Positions 39,413 through 49,033 of a stretch of DNA of 64,000 nt are shown here, one piece after another. The DNA is from Candidatus Poribacteria bacterium. Lineage in GTDB: Bacteria > Poribacteria > WGA-4E > UBA9662. Location of the stretch: positions 1 to 64,000 of the forward strand of contig DTUY01000189.1 of the NCBI GenBank assembly GCA_012963885.1, written 5' to 3'. Below the pieces are notes generated by a model. The model did no database searches, was not told where the DNA came from, and saw nothing but the letters and a program-made list of their open reading frames with translations. The first letter of the stretch is position 1; each line of letters opens with the position of its first letter. A program made the translations under genes and the position numbers.

Positions 39413-39819
39413 CTTAATCCTAGGGTTTCATTGTCCTTATCATAATAGCATGGCCACTATCAATTAGCAAGACTTTGCTTACGCTCGTTTAAAGAGTTTA
39501 ACCTTCTAAAGTGAGCTAGATTCTGACCAAAGGAATTAGCATACTAAAGAAGAAGATAGAGAGCCTGGATTCGAAGTTGCTAGGATTATCCAGCTCGAAA
39601 AAATTGCACCTCCGAACCCTGAACTACTCTCCCAAACTCAGGATTCAGGGCAACTGGTGGGTTGGATAACAACTCCAATTCCCTAAAAGATGATTCAAGA
39701 ATTACCAATGCCTGGAATGCTACTAGGACTCATTGAGGTTGGGAATAAAGTCCAGAGCATCAAGAAATTGCTGATATCCCCTTTATCGGTCCTCGAGCAC
39801 ATTACCTGTCACGAATTAA
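39413..39819. other. Intergenic stretch upstream of the AAA ATPase and IS element
   Basis: No gene seen. An inverted repeat CCCTGAA / TTCAGGG (39617-39623 and 39644-39650) is present with a 20-nt loop; its meaning is unclear. The promoter of the 20-kb minus-strand run probably lies at the left end, but I cannot name it with confidence. Confidence 0.35.
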
Positions 39820-40697
39820 TAGACCTCTTGCAAAAGTAGAAAGAAATGCTAGAATGAAAGGATGAGATACCAAGAGATAAAAGATAAATCAGGATCAGAT
39901 TATAAGCGATTGACTGGAGTTAGCCCACAGACCTTCCATCAGATGCGACAAATGTTAGAACAGTCCCAACCTCGGAGGGAACGACCAGCTAAACTGAGTT
40001 GTGCCGATCAATTGTTAATGACCTTGATGTACCGGCATGAATACCAGACTTAGTTTCACCTTGCCCAAAGCTATCGCCCAAGCGAAGCCACTGTTTGTCG
40101 CACCATAGCGAAAGAGGAAGACTGATTGATACAATCAGAACAGTTCCGATTGCCGGGTAAGAAGAAACTGCTAGAGAGTGACAAGCAAATTTAAGTCTTG
40201 TTAGTAGATGCCACCGAGCAACCAATTGAACGGCCGAAAAAAACAAGGACAATATTACAGTGGCAAAAAGCGGCATACGCAGAAAGCACAATTGGTGATA
40301 AATTTAGCCTTCCGACAGATCCTGTTCACCACTTTTGACAGCGGAAGGAAACATGATTTCCAGTTGTTTAAGAACAGCTAGACAAAGATTTAGAGGACAA
40401 CTCTGTTGTTTGTCTGATTCAGGTTGCCAGGGACTATCCAAGTTGCATAGCAACAGTTGGTTGCCAAAAAAGCAATCCAAACATCGGCCTCTGAGCCAGA
40501 AGGGGGAAGCCTCTAATAGAGATTTAGCCCGAGGCCGTATTTATGTTGAACATGTAATTGGCAAGTTAAAAGTCTTTGGCATCCTGTGCCAGCGTTATCG
40601 AGACCATCGCCGGTGTCTTTCACTACTGCTTTAATCTGATAGCTTCTATCTACAATTTGGAACTCACCCTTAAATGCTGATTTAGGCAAGAGGTTAA
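39820..40697 (+). mobile_element. Degenerate IS5-family insertion sequence
   Basis: The left end has AGACCTCTTGCAAAAG (39821-39836). The right end read on the minus strand has AACCTCTTGCCTAAA (40681-40695). These share ACCTCTTGC and flanking bases as imperfect terminal inverted repeats. The element is about 880 bp and contains one decayed transposase. No clear target-site duplication was found. Confidence 0.65.
39862..40682 (+). pseudogene. IS5-family transposase (DDE_Tnp_4 type), frameshifted
   Basis: The start MRYQEIKDKSGSDYKRLTGV and LSCADQLLMTLMYRHEY match the HTH part. Later pieces appear in changing frames: LVDATEQPIERPKK (first catalytic Asp), TVAKSGIRRKHNLVINLA, FTTFDSGRKHDFQLFKEQLD (second Asp region), ARGRIYVEHVIGKLKVFGIL (catalytic Glu) and LIASIYNLELTLKC at the end. 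Several stops and frameshifts separate them, so no active enzyme is made. The full family length is still recognisable. Confidence 0.82.
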
Positions 40698-41538
40698 ATG
40701 TTGTTTCTTACTGAATTTAGCTAGATGCTTGAAATCTCACCCACGCTTTCAATTCAATTGGATGCATCAGTTGAATTTGGCGAAATTATGGCCTCGGCAC
40801 TTGAAATTTCTCTTAAAAATTTGCCTAATACAGAATTGCGCCCTACAAGAACTTTTCCTACCATGTAACAGATACAGTTGTTGTACTAGGTTCGCGAGTT
40901 TTCTGCGCACTGATTGAGGATGTACTGATTGTCAGCTTAGGTTAGACTTCACAACTATCAAATCTTAATCGCACACTATCGAATAAAGCTTCCAATGATT
41001 TCCTGCAAATCGTGGACCATGTACATGACCAATCAGTTCCTTGGTGCAGGGTAAGTGGACCTGAGATTGAACTTAAAACTCAAAATCGATATCGCCTGTT
41101 TATTTATTGTTGCAATTTCCTCGCTTGCTTTAAGTCCATCAGTTGTGCCGATACTCTTAGTGCCCCTACCGCACGACGACGAACACCAACAAATTAATCC
41201 TGTAATGTTCCGATCAAAGCATAAACAACACCTACTTTATCCTCTTTCTATTTCTGCTGATTACTTAATGCAAAAGTGCCTCTTGTTTTCCAAAAAAGTG
41301 GGGTAGGGAAGGATGCGTGTTAGCAACGATAGCGAAATCAAGATATCAAGATATAGCTCAAAGATACCAAATGTATTGGCAAATCAGATAGCCACAAGGC
41401 GAAACTGGATCAGGATCTTAACGTGCGACTGAAATCAAAACAAAATACACTGTACATTAAGATCTGTAACAGGGAAGACGATTAGGCGTTTGCAGTCCGT
41501 TTCACTAACTCTTCAGGTAAACTAATTAAGTAGATCAG
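40698..41538. other. Long stretch without a confirmed gene
   Basis: A 47-codon frame at 40725-40868 (MLEISPTLSIQLDASVEFGE) is followed by fragments that could be decayed coding DNA, such as ALIEDVLIVSLG and FLQIVDHVHDQSVPW. No SD, family pattern or RNA is recognised. It is probably degraded sequence beside the dead IS. Confidence 0.35.
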
Positions 41539-42669
41539 TTATGAGGGATCAAGATAGAATTTTTGGAGCAGTTTAAGCTGATGCGATGATATTTCGGTTG
41601 GCAGTTTAACTCGGAGTGTTACAAGTTGATCTCCAGTATCCGTTCCTGCTTCATTCGGAAGCCCTTTACCAGAAAGTTTAAATTTATGATTGGGTTGTGT
41701 TCCAGCAGGGACATCAATATGGATAAAATCATCAAGCGTTTGTACCGAGATCTGTGTCCCCAAAATAGCATCAATAAAATCAACCCCCATTTCACTATGG
41801 AGATCGTTTCCGTGTCGCGAGAGGTATGGATGTTCTCGAATCCGGACTTTCAGAAATAAATCGCCGTTTGGACCATTATGTAAACCCGGTTCCCCCTTAC
41901 CAGAAATCTTTAAGCGAGTGCCGTCCTTAATACCTGGTTTTACAGTAGCCATAATTTTGTGTTGTCTCTCAATCCTACCGGTTTCACTACAATTGAAGCA
42001 GGGAATTCCTTTGTCATCGATGTTATCACAGCAACTGGGACATATCCGTTTAACATCAACGTTTCCCATTCTCACCTCGATAGTACCAGTTGCTGCACAT
42101 CTTCGGCACCCCCGCGAGTCAATGGCTCCTTGTCTCCCTATACCATTGCAGCGAATACAGGTTTCGTGAATGGTCACAGGGACCATAAACTGTCCACCTT
42201 GTAAAACATCTTTTAGGTCTATCTCAAGAATCTGCTGAACGCTTTCACCACGCACGGGTCTTTTTATTTTTGTTTTCTGACTTTCTGATTCGGTGAAGAA
42301 ATCATTGAAGAAATCTGAGAAGGAAGCACCCGAGAATTTCCCTCTTGTTCTTGCGCGTGCAGTCGAAGTTGGAGGTTCGTTGGTCGTTCGTGCTTGTGGC
42401 TTTGACCTTGGAGAAGATTGGTAACTATGTTTAGCAGACGGTGGTTTTGCCTTGTTTTTACTAGCAGAATAAGACTGATCGTATTCTGCTCTTTTTTCCG
42501 AGTTTGAAAGAATGGCATACGCTTCTGAGATGCGTTGGAATTTATCTTCAATGCTGAAGTTATTAGGATTTTTGTCGGGATGGAATTCAATCGCAAGCTG
42601 ACGGAATGCTTTTTTGATCTGGTCAAGCGTAGCAGACGTTGAAACCCCTAGAATTTTATAGTAATCCAC
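41539..42669 (-). CDS. dnaJ: DnaJ-type co-chaperone
   Basis: A 376-residue protein with the J domain at residues 1-66 (YKILGVSTSATLDQIKKAF, catalytic HPD in IEFHPDKNPN). A charged S/T/K/P linker follows in place of a classic G/F region. Four Cys pairs form the zinc domain: CIRCNGIG, CRRCAATG, CPSCCDNID and CFNCSETGRI. The third has lost the Gly pattern. The C-terminal substrate-binding domain is intact (MATVKPGIKDGTRLKISGKG). It works with DnaK and GrpE, which are not in the window. Confidence 0.88.
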   Translation of the reverse strand: MDYYKILGVSTSATLDQIKKAFRQLAIEFHPDKNPNNFSIEDKFQRISEAYAILSNSEKRAEYDQSYSASKNKAKPPSAKHSYQSSPRSKPQARTTNEPPTSTARARTRGKFSGASFSDFFNDFFTESESQKTKIKRPVRGESVQQILEIDLKDVLQGGQFMVPVTIHETCIRCNGIGRQGAIDSRGCRRCAATGTIEVRMGNVDVKRICPSCCDNIDDKGIPCFNCSETGRIERQHKIMATVKPGIKDGTRLKISGKGEPGLHNGPNGDLFLKVRIREHPYLSRHGNDLHSEMGVDFIDAILGTQISVQTLDDFIHIDVPAGTQPNHKFKLSGKGLPNEAGTDTGDQLVTLRVKLPTEISSHQLKLLQKFYLDPS

Positions 42670-42896
42670 AATTCAAGCATCCATGTATAGTTACTTTAGT
42701 TTTCCAAGGTTGCATAGTATACAAGATTACAGACTAAACATGTAAACGTTATTTGCCTTGCAGCACTGCATACATTAAGGAGATATACAAGTCAATTTTT
42801 ACTATCAATTTTGATTGGCCGTATGCTATCCTTAAAAATATAGACGATTTAAGGTTACGAAAGCATAGTTCACGGAATTAAGGGAATATTCGTAAG

Positions 42897-43646
42897 ATGA
42901 TGTGGCGTACCCAGGCGCGCGCCTTCGCACTCCAGATGCTTTATCAAGTTGAAGTACATCAAGATAGTTCTTCCATCGATTTTACATACTTCTGGAAACA
43001 ACCAGATATAAATTCGTTAGATGGATTTTATCCGCTTAGTGTATTTCGGTGGTTGCTGTCCGGAAACACAAGTCAGAAGGAGAAAGGTCAGGAAGATTTC
43101 AATCAAAAAGTTATTACCGTTCAAGAAACATTTGAAAATCGGAACAAAGATCGTCATAATCCCAACCAAGAATTGGTTGATCTGTTCAAGAATTTATTCT
43201 GGAATCGAACTGAAAACGGAGAAGACGAAACGGTCGAAATATCGGCTCATCCGTCTGAACAGAAACAGGAAATCTCGCTTAAGGCATTTAAAGCGTCAGA
43301 CGACATCATCGATTTTGCCAATTTATTGGTGCAAGGTACCATTGAACATCTGTCGACCATTGACCAATTGATTGATTCGGCTTCAGAACATTGGACACGT
43401 AATAGGATGCCACTTACCGATTTGTCAGTTTTACGGCTTGCAACCTATGAGATACTATGTCTAGTAGACATTCCTTTTGCCGTCTCAATTAATGAAGCAG
43501 TCGAACTCTCCAAAATCTTTGGCACCGACGATTCCCCCAAATTTGTCAATGGCGTTTTGGATAAAGTTAAGGAACTGAGTTCCACAAATCATATCCCACT
43601 CAATCGATTGGAAGTTAGTTCCAACCAGAATGAAGAAGAGAGATAA
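42897..43646 (+). CDS. nusB: Transcription antitermination protein NusB with a long internal insertion
   Basis: A 249-residue protein against the usual 140-160. Residues 3-35 ([20 protein letters not shown]) and 135-235 ([63 protein letters not shown]) match NusB well. Between them is an insertion of about 100 charged residues with no recognised domain. NusB binds NusE/S10 and boxA RNA in rRNA antitermination. The NHL gene starts 3 nt after its stop. RsmB at 56895 carries a related N-terminal NusB-like fold, but the methyltransferase half is absent here. Confidence 0.88.
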   Translation: MMWRTQARAFALQMLYQVEVHQDSSSIDFTYFWKQPDINSLDGFYPLSVFRWLLSGNTSQKEKGQEDFNQKVITVQETFENRNKDRHNPNQELVDLFKNLFWNRTENGEDETVEISAHPSEQKQEISLKAFKASDDIIDFANLLVQGTIEHLSTIDQLIDSASEHWTRNRMPLTDLSVLRLATYEILCLVDIPFAVSINEAVELSKIFGTDDSPKFVNGVLDKVKELSSTNHIPLNRLEVSSNQNEEER

Positions 43647-43649
43647 AGT

Positions 43650-45566
43650 ATGGTAATATCTCTTCGAAGATTCTTGCCATTAATGGCTACTGTTTTCTTG
43701 TCTGCTAATGTGTTAACCGTCTCTGCCAAAGAGGTGAAATTTGATTTTCAATTTGGAGGCAAAGGAAACAGTGAAGGTAAATTTTCGGACAAAACGCTGT
43801 TTAGCTTTGATCAAGAGGGAGCTATCTACATTGCAGATAACGGCAAGGGAATGAGAAAAATTCAGAAACTTATGCCAGACGGTACCCTTGCGTTTACAAT
43901 TAAGAGCGATCCAAAAAAATTTATCTTCGCAAATATCACCGATATGGCTATTGGTACTGATGGCAAAATCTACGTTTCAGACTGGAAAATTTCGCCGATT
44001 GAAGGTGCAGATGATCCCAAGCTCTTCACCTACGGAGCTTGCATTCACAAATTTAATGCCGAAGGTCAGTTCATCGAGACCTATTTCGTTCACCGCTTGA
44101 CCCATTCAGGGATTAGATTTCTTCCGGATTCGCCATTAGGGGCGATTGTCAAGCGCAATTTGACTAATACGTCTCTCCCACTGAACCACCAGTCACTTTC
44201 TCAGCATTCCCAGTTTTTTGAAACTGCGTTACCCGCTTTAGATCCTGATGGGCACTATGCACTTTTTCTGCCACAAGGAAATACCAAAAGAACCTTTTTT
44301 CTCTCAGTTGATGAACAAGAGAATATGTATGTTTTTGATGACGGCAAAATCCGAAAAATCTCTGCAGAGGGTTTTATACTGTCAACATTTACGGTAGATC
44401 AACCTGGTGCCGGACAGGTCGCTGAAGCCGCTGACATGGCTATTGATCTGAAGGGACATATTTACATTGTCGATCAAAAATTGCATCGCATCCTGAGATA
44501 TAATGCCAATGGTGAATTCGTTTCGACTTTTGGAAAACAAGGTTACGATGATGGTGAATTGATATCCCCTTATCATCTGGTTGTGTTAGCGGATAATTCG
44601 GTTCTTGTTGCTGATAAATCTCGATACTGGAAACTATCCTCTTCCAAGTTACCAACTCGTATGAATGATCCACTAATGACTCCTAAGTTTCAGCAACTTG
44701 TTAGTGTTGGGCGTACTTTTCAGAGTCGTTTTTTGAGAGTTCAACGATTTAGCTCCGACGGGAATTTTCTCGAAAAGACTCTGGTTCGTTTTCAACGAGA
44801 AGACAAGAGTTTTGCCAATTTAGAATTGAAAGCAATTGATTTAACCGGTAGCCTCTACTTTATCAACACCCAATCGTTGCGAGTAAGCAAATTTTCACCA
44901 GCCTCACCGTTTGTTAGATCTGCATTGCAAACCGAAGTTCAACTCACATACCACCGGAACGATGAGGGAACCTGGATCGACAATGAAGATGATTTGGATG
45001 CTGACGTTCACCAAGGGGCCGATTATGAACAGGATCTGACCGACAACGGCATAGATGCCACTGCTATCTTTACATACGATTTTAACGAAGATTTTCGGAT
45101 TAAGCTAACTAACACTATCGGTTGGAGTGAAACAACCGATGATTTATACTATCGTACGCCTGCCTTCGAAGACTTTCGCGGGAGTTTCGTGGCTGACGGT
45201 CGAACAGTCAAAGATAGCTTGAGAAATAATATTGTGCTGGGCTTTGAACTCATCCGAGATCATAATCCCTATACCTATAGGGAAATAGGAGGGGACGTCA
45301 ACCTGTCAGTCACGAACATGGGGCAGATCAAGTATGCTTTTGACCCAAGTAACAAAAGTTACCTCGATTTCTCGGCTAGGACTGTTGGCTGGGGTGCCAA
45401 TGTATACTACGATTTCGGGAGAACCTTTCGACTGAAATTTCAAATCAGAGGATCAAACGGTGGTGGAAGTTACACCTACAATGATGAACTCGATATGCTT
45501 TACATGACTTTTGCTTCAAATGCTGGGTACACTCAAGTCAAAGTCATGATTGATGGAGTATTCTAA
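43650..45566 (+). CDS. Secreted NHL-repeat propeller with C-terminal beta-barrel-like domain
   Basis: A 638-residue protein with a signal peptide ([19 protein letters not shown]). Residues 30-350 contain NHL-like repeats, e.g. [40 protein letters not shown] and [18 protein letters not shown]. Residues 430-638 are rich in alternating strands ([38 protein letters not shown]). This may be a small outer-membrane barrel or surface domain. It ends in Phe (KVMIDGVF), as many outer-membrane barrels do. It follows nusB by 3 nt, probably as a read-through gene with no shared role. Confidence 0.68.
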   Translation: MVISLRRFLPLMATVFLSANVLTVSAKEVKFDFQFGGKGNSEGKFSDKTLFSFDQEGAIYIADNGKGMRKIQKLMPDGTLAFTIKSDPKKFIFANITDMAIGTDGKIYVSDWKISPIEGADDPKLFTYGACIHKFNAEGQFIETYFVHRLTHSGIRFLPDSPLGAIVKRNLTNTSLPLNHQSLSQHSQFFETALPALDPDGHYALFLPQGNTKRTFFLSVDEQENMYVFDDGKIRKISAEGFILSTFTVDQPGAGQVAEAADMAIDLKGHIYIVDQKLHRILRYNANGEFVSTFGKQGYDDGELISPYHLVVLADNSVLVADKSRYWKLSSSKLPTRMNDPLMTPKFQQLVSVGRTFQSRFLRVQRFSSDGNFLEKTLVRFQREDKSFANLELKAIDLTGSLYFINTQSLRVSKFSPASPFVRSALQTEVQLTYHRNDEGTWIDNEDDLDADVHQGADYEQDLTDNGIDATAIFTYDFNEDFRIKLTNTIGWSETTDDLYYRTPAFEDFRGSFVADGRTVKDSLRNNIVLGFELIRDHNPYTYREIGGDVNLSVTNMGQIKYAFDPSNKSYLDFSARTVGWGANVYYDFGRTFRLKFQIRGSNGGGSYTYNDELDMLYMTFASNAGYTQVKVMIDGVF

Positions 45567-45660
45567 GGCTTACAGCACAAGCATAATCTCTTTCGCTCGA
45601 TCTATTGAGTGTCATTTTCGTTTCGGTTTCTGCCTTAGGTCATGGTTAAAAGAGGTCGTG

Positions 45661-46296
45661 ATGTCCGAGAAAACACTTGAAGGCAGTATACATGTTCCTG
45701 ATTTCCCCCAAGACATGGAGTGGTTCAATACCGATACTCCAATTTCTCTTCTGAATTTACGGGGTAAAATTGTTTCACTTGATTTCTGGACTCTCTGTTG
45801 TATTAACTGCCTACACACCACCCCTGATCTCAAAAAATTAAAGGAGAAGTTTTCTGATCTTGAAACACTCGAAGCCAAACCTCATGCAGGAACTGGTCGC
45901 GAAGCACGGGTAGACGGCAAGTTACTCAAATCCGCGCTTACACAACCAAGCAGTATTAATAAATGGCGAGAAACTTTATTTCGCTGATAGCGAGATTAGT
46001 TCAATACGTTCTGCCAATATTAACTCAAATGGTGTCGCAAAAACTATTATCGGAAAGGCCTGTTTGAATTCGATGATGCTGATGGATACTTCTCATCTAC
46101 CCAATTGCCGCATCCGGTTGATGTCGTTTTTAAAGATGGCGCACTTTACATAGCGGATACATACAATTCGAAAATCAAAACGATTGATCCAACCAAACGA
46201 GTCGGTAATTCATTTGCGGGGACAGGTCTACACGGTTATGCTGATGGGGTCAGATTCGAAAAATTGACCTTGAAACCAACCAAGTTGAAATCATGA
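45661..46296 (+). pseudogene. Broken thioredoxin-NHL protein (NHLRC2-like)
   Basis: The frame from ATG 45661 encodes the first half of a thioredoxin-like domain ([19 protein letters not shown], active site [12 protein letters not shown]). It then jumps to unrelated-looking sequence with a missing middle. NHL blades follow in other frames: [12 protein letters not shown], then LPHPVDVVFKDGALYIADTY. It ends truncated near 46296. At least two frameshifts and a large deletion are needed. The intact homologous family has a thioredoxin domain fused to NHL repeats. Confidence 0.8.
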
Positions 46297-46327
46297 AATT
46301 CTTCAATTAATTTGGAATTCAAGAAAA

Positions 46328-47113
46328 ATGGCTCTAAAAGGTAAAAACATCGTTATTGTCGGTGGAACGTCCGGTATGGGGTTGTCAGCGTGTCAGGCAT
46401 GTATTCAGGCAGGAGCGAAGGTTTCTACCTTTGGTCGCAATGCCGAGAAAGTTGAGCGATCCAAAAAAATATTAGGCAATCAAGCAACTATTGCCGTTGG
46501 TAACGCCACAGATCCAAATATGGTTTCGTCTGTGATTGATCGGTTCGTGGCCAAGCAGGGAATAATCCATGGTCTTTATCATGTGGCAGGCGGTAGCGGC
46601 CGCAGTATGGGAGATGCGCCACTGCATGAGGTCACAGACAAAGGGTGGTATAAAACTATAGAACTCAACCTAACTTCCATGTTTTACTCAAACCGTGCGG
46701 CAGTCCGGCAGTTCCTAAGACAGAAAACCCGCGGCTCGATTTTAAACATGGGATCCGTCCTGGGATTTTCTCCATCCTCTCGTTATTTCGGCATGCTTAC
46801 CTATGCTACTGCCAAATCAGCTATCATCGGGATGACCAAATCCTCTGCCTCCTTTTACGCAGATCAAGGTATTCGGTTCAATGTCATTGCGCCTGCTCTC
46901 GTTGATACACCAATGGCAGAACGAGCCTCGACCGACCAAAAAATTATGCAGTACATTCAAACCAAGCAACCGTTGGATGGTGGGAGGATTGGCTTGCCCT
47001 CCGATCTAAATCAGGCGGTGGTATTTTTTTTGTCAGATGCTTCAAAATTCGTAACCGGTCAAGTTCTAGCCATTGACGGTGGCTGGTCGATCTCGGAAGG
47101 ACAATATCTATGA
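46328..47113 (+). CDS. Short-chain dehydrogenase/reductase (SDR)
   Basis: A 261-residue Rossmann enzyme. IVIVGGTSGMGLSACQAC is the coenzyme-binding loop and GRNAEK follows strand 2. ILNMGSVLGFSPSSRY and YATAKSAIIGM hold the catalytic Ser, Tyr and Lys, and NVIAPALVDTPMA and LAIDGGWS are typical of classical SDRs. Substrate unknown. The stop overlaps the ATG of the SIS-domain gene by 4 nt (ATGA). Confidence 0.88.
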   Translation: MALKGKNIVIVGGTSGMGLSACQACIQAGAKVSTFGRNAEKVERSKKILGNQATIAVGNATDPNMVSSVIDRFVAKQGIIHGLYHVAGGSGRSMGDAPLHEVTDKGWYKTIELNLTSMFYSNRAAVRQFLRQKTRGSILNMGSVLGFSPSSRYFGMLTYATAKSAIIGMTKSSASFYADQGIRFNVIAPALVDTPMAERASTDQKIMQYIQTKQPLDGGRIGLPSDLNQAVVFFLSDASKFVTGQVLAIDGGWSISEGQYL

Positions 47114-47898
47114 AGCCAAGTCAACAATATATATCTAAGTGCCGCGAAATCATTGATCTCATTGAGCAACAGTATGACCAAATCAATCAAGTTGCAGACT
47201 GGTTTAGTGAAACAATTTTAGCAGGACGCATGGTTCATCTCTTTGGATCAGGACATAGTCGAATCATGGTGGAAGAGATGTGGCCACGTTATGGATCCTT
47301 TCCCGGCTTTAACCCCATCGTTGAGTTGTCGCTGACATTCCATAACAATGTTGCCGGCACAAATGGGCAGCGTCAGGCGATGTACCTCGAAAATGTTAGC
47401 GGATTCGCTCAACATATTTTGCGTAATTTTGATTTGTCCGAGATTGACTCCGCCTTAGTTATTTCATCTGGCGGTACAAATATTGTCCCCATCGAAATAG
47501 CACAGGGGTTCAAGGGGGCTGGAATGAAAGTCGTAGGGATGGTAGGTGTGCGACATTCGGAAGCAAGCGAATCTAAACATCCTGAAAACCTCAAGCTCAC
47601 AGACACAGTCGATTTGATTCTTGATAATGGTGTTCCTCCGGGGGATTCGATGGTACAAGTTGATGGACTTGACACTCCAGTTTCACCCGGATCAACCGTT
47701 GGAGGCGTAGCCTTAATTAATGCCGTTAAGGCTGAAGTCGCTGATCGATTGACTAAGGCGGGTCATCCACCAATAGTATTGACAGCCTCCTGTCTGGTTG
47801 GAAGTGAGCGGGCATCACATCTGTTTGAATCAGCCTATGATGAACATGCGCATCGGATAAGTAAACTTTATCAAAAAATAGGAAAACTTAAGGAATGA
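47110..47898 (+). CDS. SIS-domain phosphosugar-binding protein
   Basis: A 262-residue protein with a SIS fold: VHLFGSGHSRIMVEEMWPRY, DSALVISSGGTNIVPIEIA and VVGMVGVRHSEASESKHPE. SIS domains bind phosphosugars in isomerases and regulators; this one resembles the UPF0309-type proteins. It overlaps the SDR upstream and the MetE-like gene downstream by 4 nt each. A role in sugar or sugar-phosphate catabolism with the SDR is inferred. Confidence 0.82.
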   Translation: MKPSQQYISKCREIIDLIEQQYDQINQVADWFSETILAGRMVHLFGSGHSRIMVEEMWPRYGSFPGFNPIVELSLTFHNNVAGTNGQRQAMYLENVSGFAQHILRNFDLSEIDSALVISSGGTNIVPIEIAQGFKGAGMKVVGMVGVRHSEASESKHPENLKLTDTVDLILDNGVPPGDSMVQVDGLDTPVSPGSTVGGVALINAVKAEVADRLTKAGHPPIVLTASCLVGSERASHLFESAYDEHAHRISKLYQKIGKLKE

Positions 47899-48938
47899 AG
47901 GATTTTCCGCTCCGAACTACGGTTATAGGAAGTTATCCATTTCCAGGTTGGCTTGAATTTGCCTCTCAGAACTTAGATCAATTCGGCTTCAGCGATATAG
48001 AAGAAATTCAGGAAGACGCGGTAACTGTTGCTATAGGTGACCAACTTGGTGCTGGTTTAGATGTCATTACTGATGGGGAACAGACACGCTTCGACTTTAA
48101 TTTGTCCTTCTATGGCTACCTGAAAGGGATTGAGACTGAGGCCGAAATTTCTCGACAATTTGGTCCACCAGCACATGATCAGCGAGGGAAACACAAGATT
48201 ATTGACCAAATTACTGCTCCAGATGGGCTTGGCGCGGTTGAGGAGTTTGGCCGGCTTCAACGACTGACATCTTACTTAGATCCACGCCCGGTTTTGAAGT
48301 CATCTGTACCTGGACCATACACTATGAGCGGTCGGTTGATTCCGAATGATCAGTACCCCGACCGTTACGCAGTTACAGAAGCATTATTGCCGATTGTACA
48401 GAATGAATTGATTCTTTTGGTGGAAGCTGGTTGCCAAGAATTAACAGTTGATGAACCTTCAATGAGTTGCTACGCTTACCACGAAAATCCAGCCTGGTTT
48501 GTCGACATTTTTAATCGTACAATTGAACCCATTCGCGGTAAAGTTCGACTCTCGACGCATTTATGTTTCGGCAATTTCAAGGCACGTGCAGTTGGGTTGA
48601 GGAAATACGCACCAATGTTTCCAGCGTTTCTTGAGATGAACGTTGACGAGATCCATGTCGAAATGGCAAGTCGCCGGTTTTCCGAAATTGAGATCGTCGA
48701 ATTGATTTCCCGAAAAATGGATGTGGCAGTTGGAATAGTTGATGTAAAAAGCTATTATATCGAATCTCCCGAGGATATAGCAGACAGTGTTCGGCTCTGC
48801 TTAAAGCACGCTTCGCCAGAGCGTTTATCATTTTCCCCAGACTGTGGTCTGAGTCAAACTGCACGTTGGGCAGCACGCCAAAAATTAATAAATATGGTCA
48901 AGGGTGTCAAAATTGTTCGCCATGAACTTGGGCTTTAA
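47895..48938 (+). CDS. MetE C-terminal-like cobalamin-independent methyltransferase
   Basis: A 347-residue TIM-barrel protein. TTVIGSYPFPGWLEFA and ITDGEQTRFDFN open it, LTVDEPSMSCYAY is the substrate loop, and LSTHLCFGNF and FSPDCGLSQTARWAARQKL carry the zinc-binding His and Cys residues. The family includes the methyl-accepting half of MetE and many stand-alone demethylases; lack of the N-terminal MetE half argues against standard methionine synthase. It is co-translated with SDR and SIS genes, so methyl transfer from a sugar-derived compound is possible. Confidence 0.83.
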   Translation: MKDFPLRTTVIGSYPFPGWLEFASQNLDQFGFSDIEEIQEDAVTVAIGDQLGAGLDVITDGEQTRFDFNLSFYGYLKGIETEAEISRQFGPPAHDQRGKHKIIDQITAPDGLGAVEEFGRLQRLTSYLDPRPVLKSSVPGPYTMSGRLIPNDQYPDRYAVTEALLPIVQNELILLVEAGCQELTVDEPSMSCYAYHENPAWFVDIFNRTIEPIRGKVRLSTHLCFGNFKARAVGLRKYAPMFPAFLEMNVDEIHVEMASRRFSEIEIVELISRKMDVAVGIVDVKSYYIESPEDIADSVRLCLKHASPERLSFSPDCGLSQTARWAARQKLINMVKGVKIVRHELGL

Positions 48939-49033
48939 TCCCCATATTTGTTGAACTTAAGTCAACAACCTTGACTTCACGCAAGACATTAATGTTAGGA
49001 TGAGGTTAAAATCTTATCAAGTGAGTAGGTATA

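Noticed and set aside
39617-39650. CCCTGAA / TTCAGGG inverted repeat
   Set aside because: The 7-bp arms with a 20-nt loop and no T-run are too weak to call a terminator or operator.
43650-43720. Possible functional link between nusB and the NHL protein because of 3-nt spacing
   Set aside because: NusB is a housekeeping factor and the NHL protein is exported; co-transcription alone does not support a shared role.
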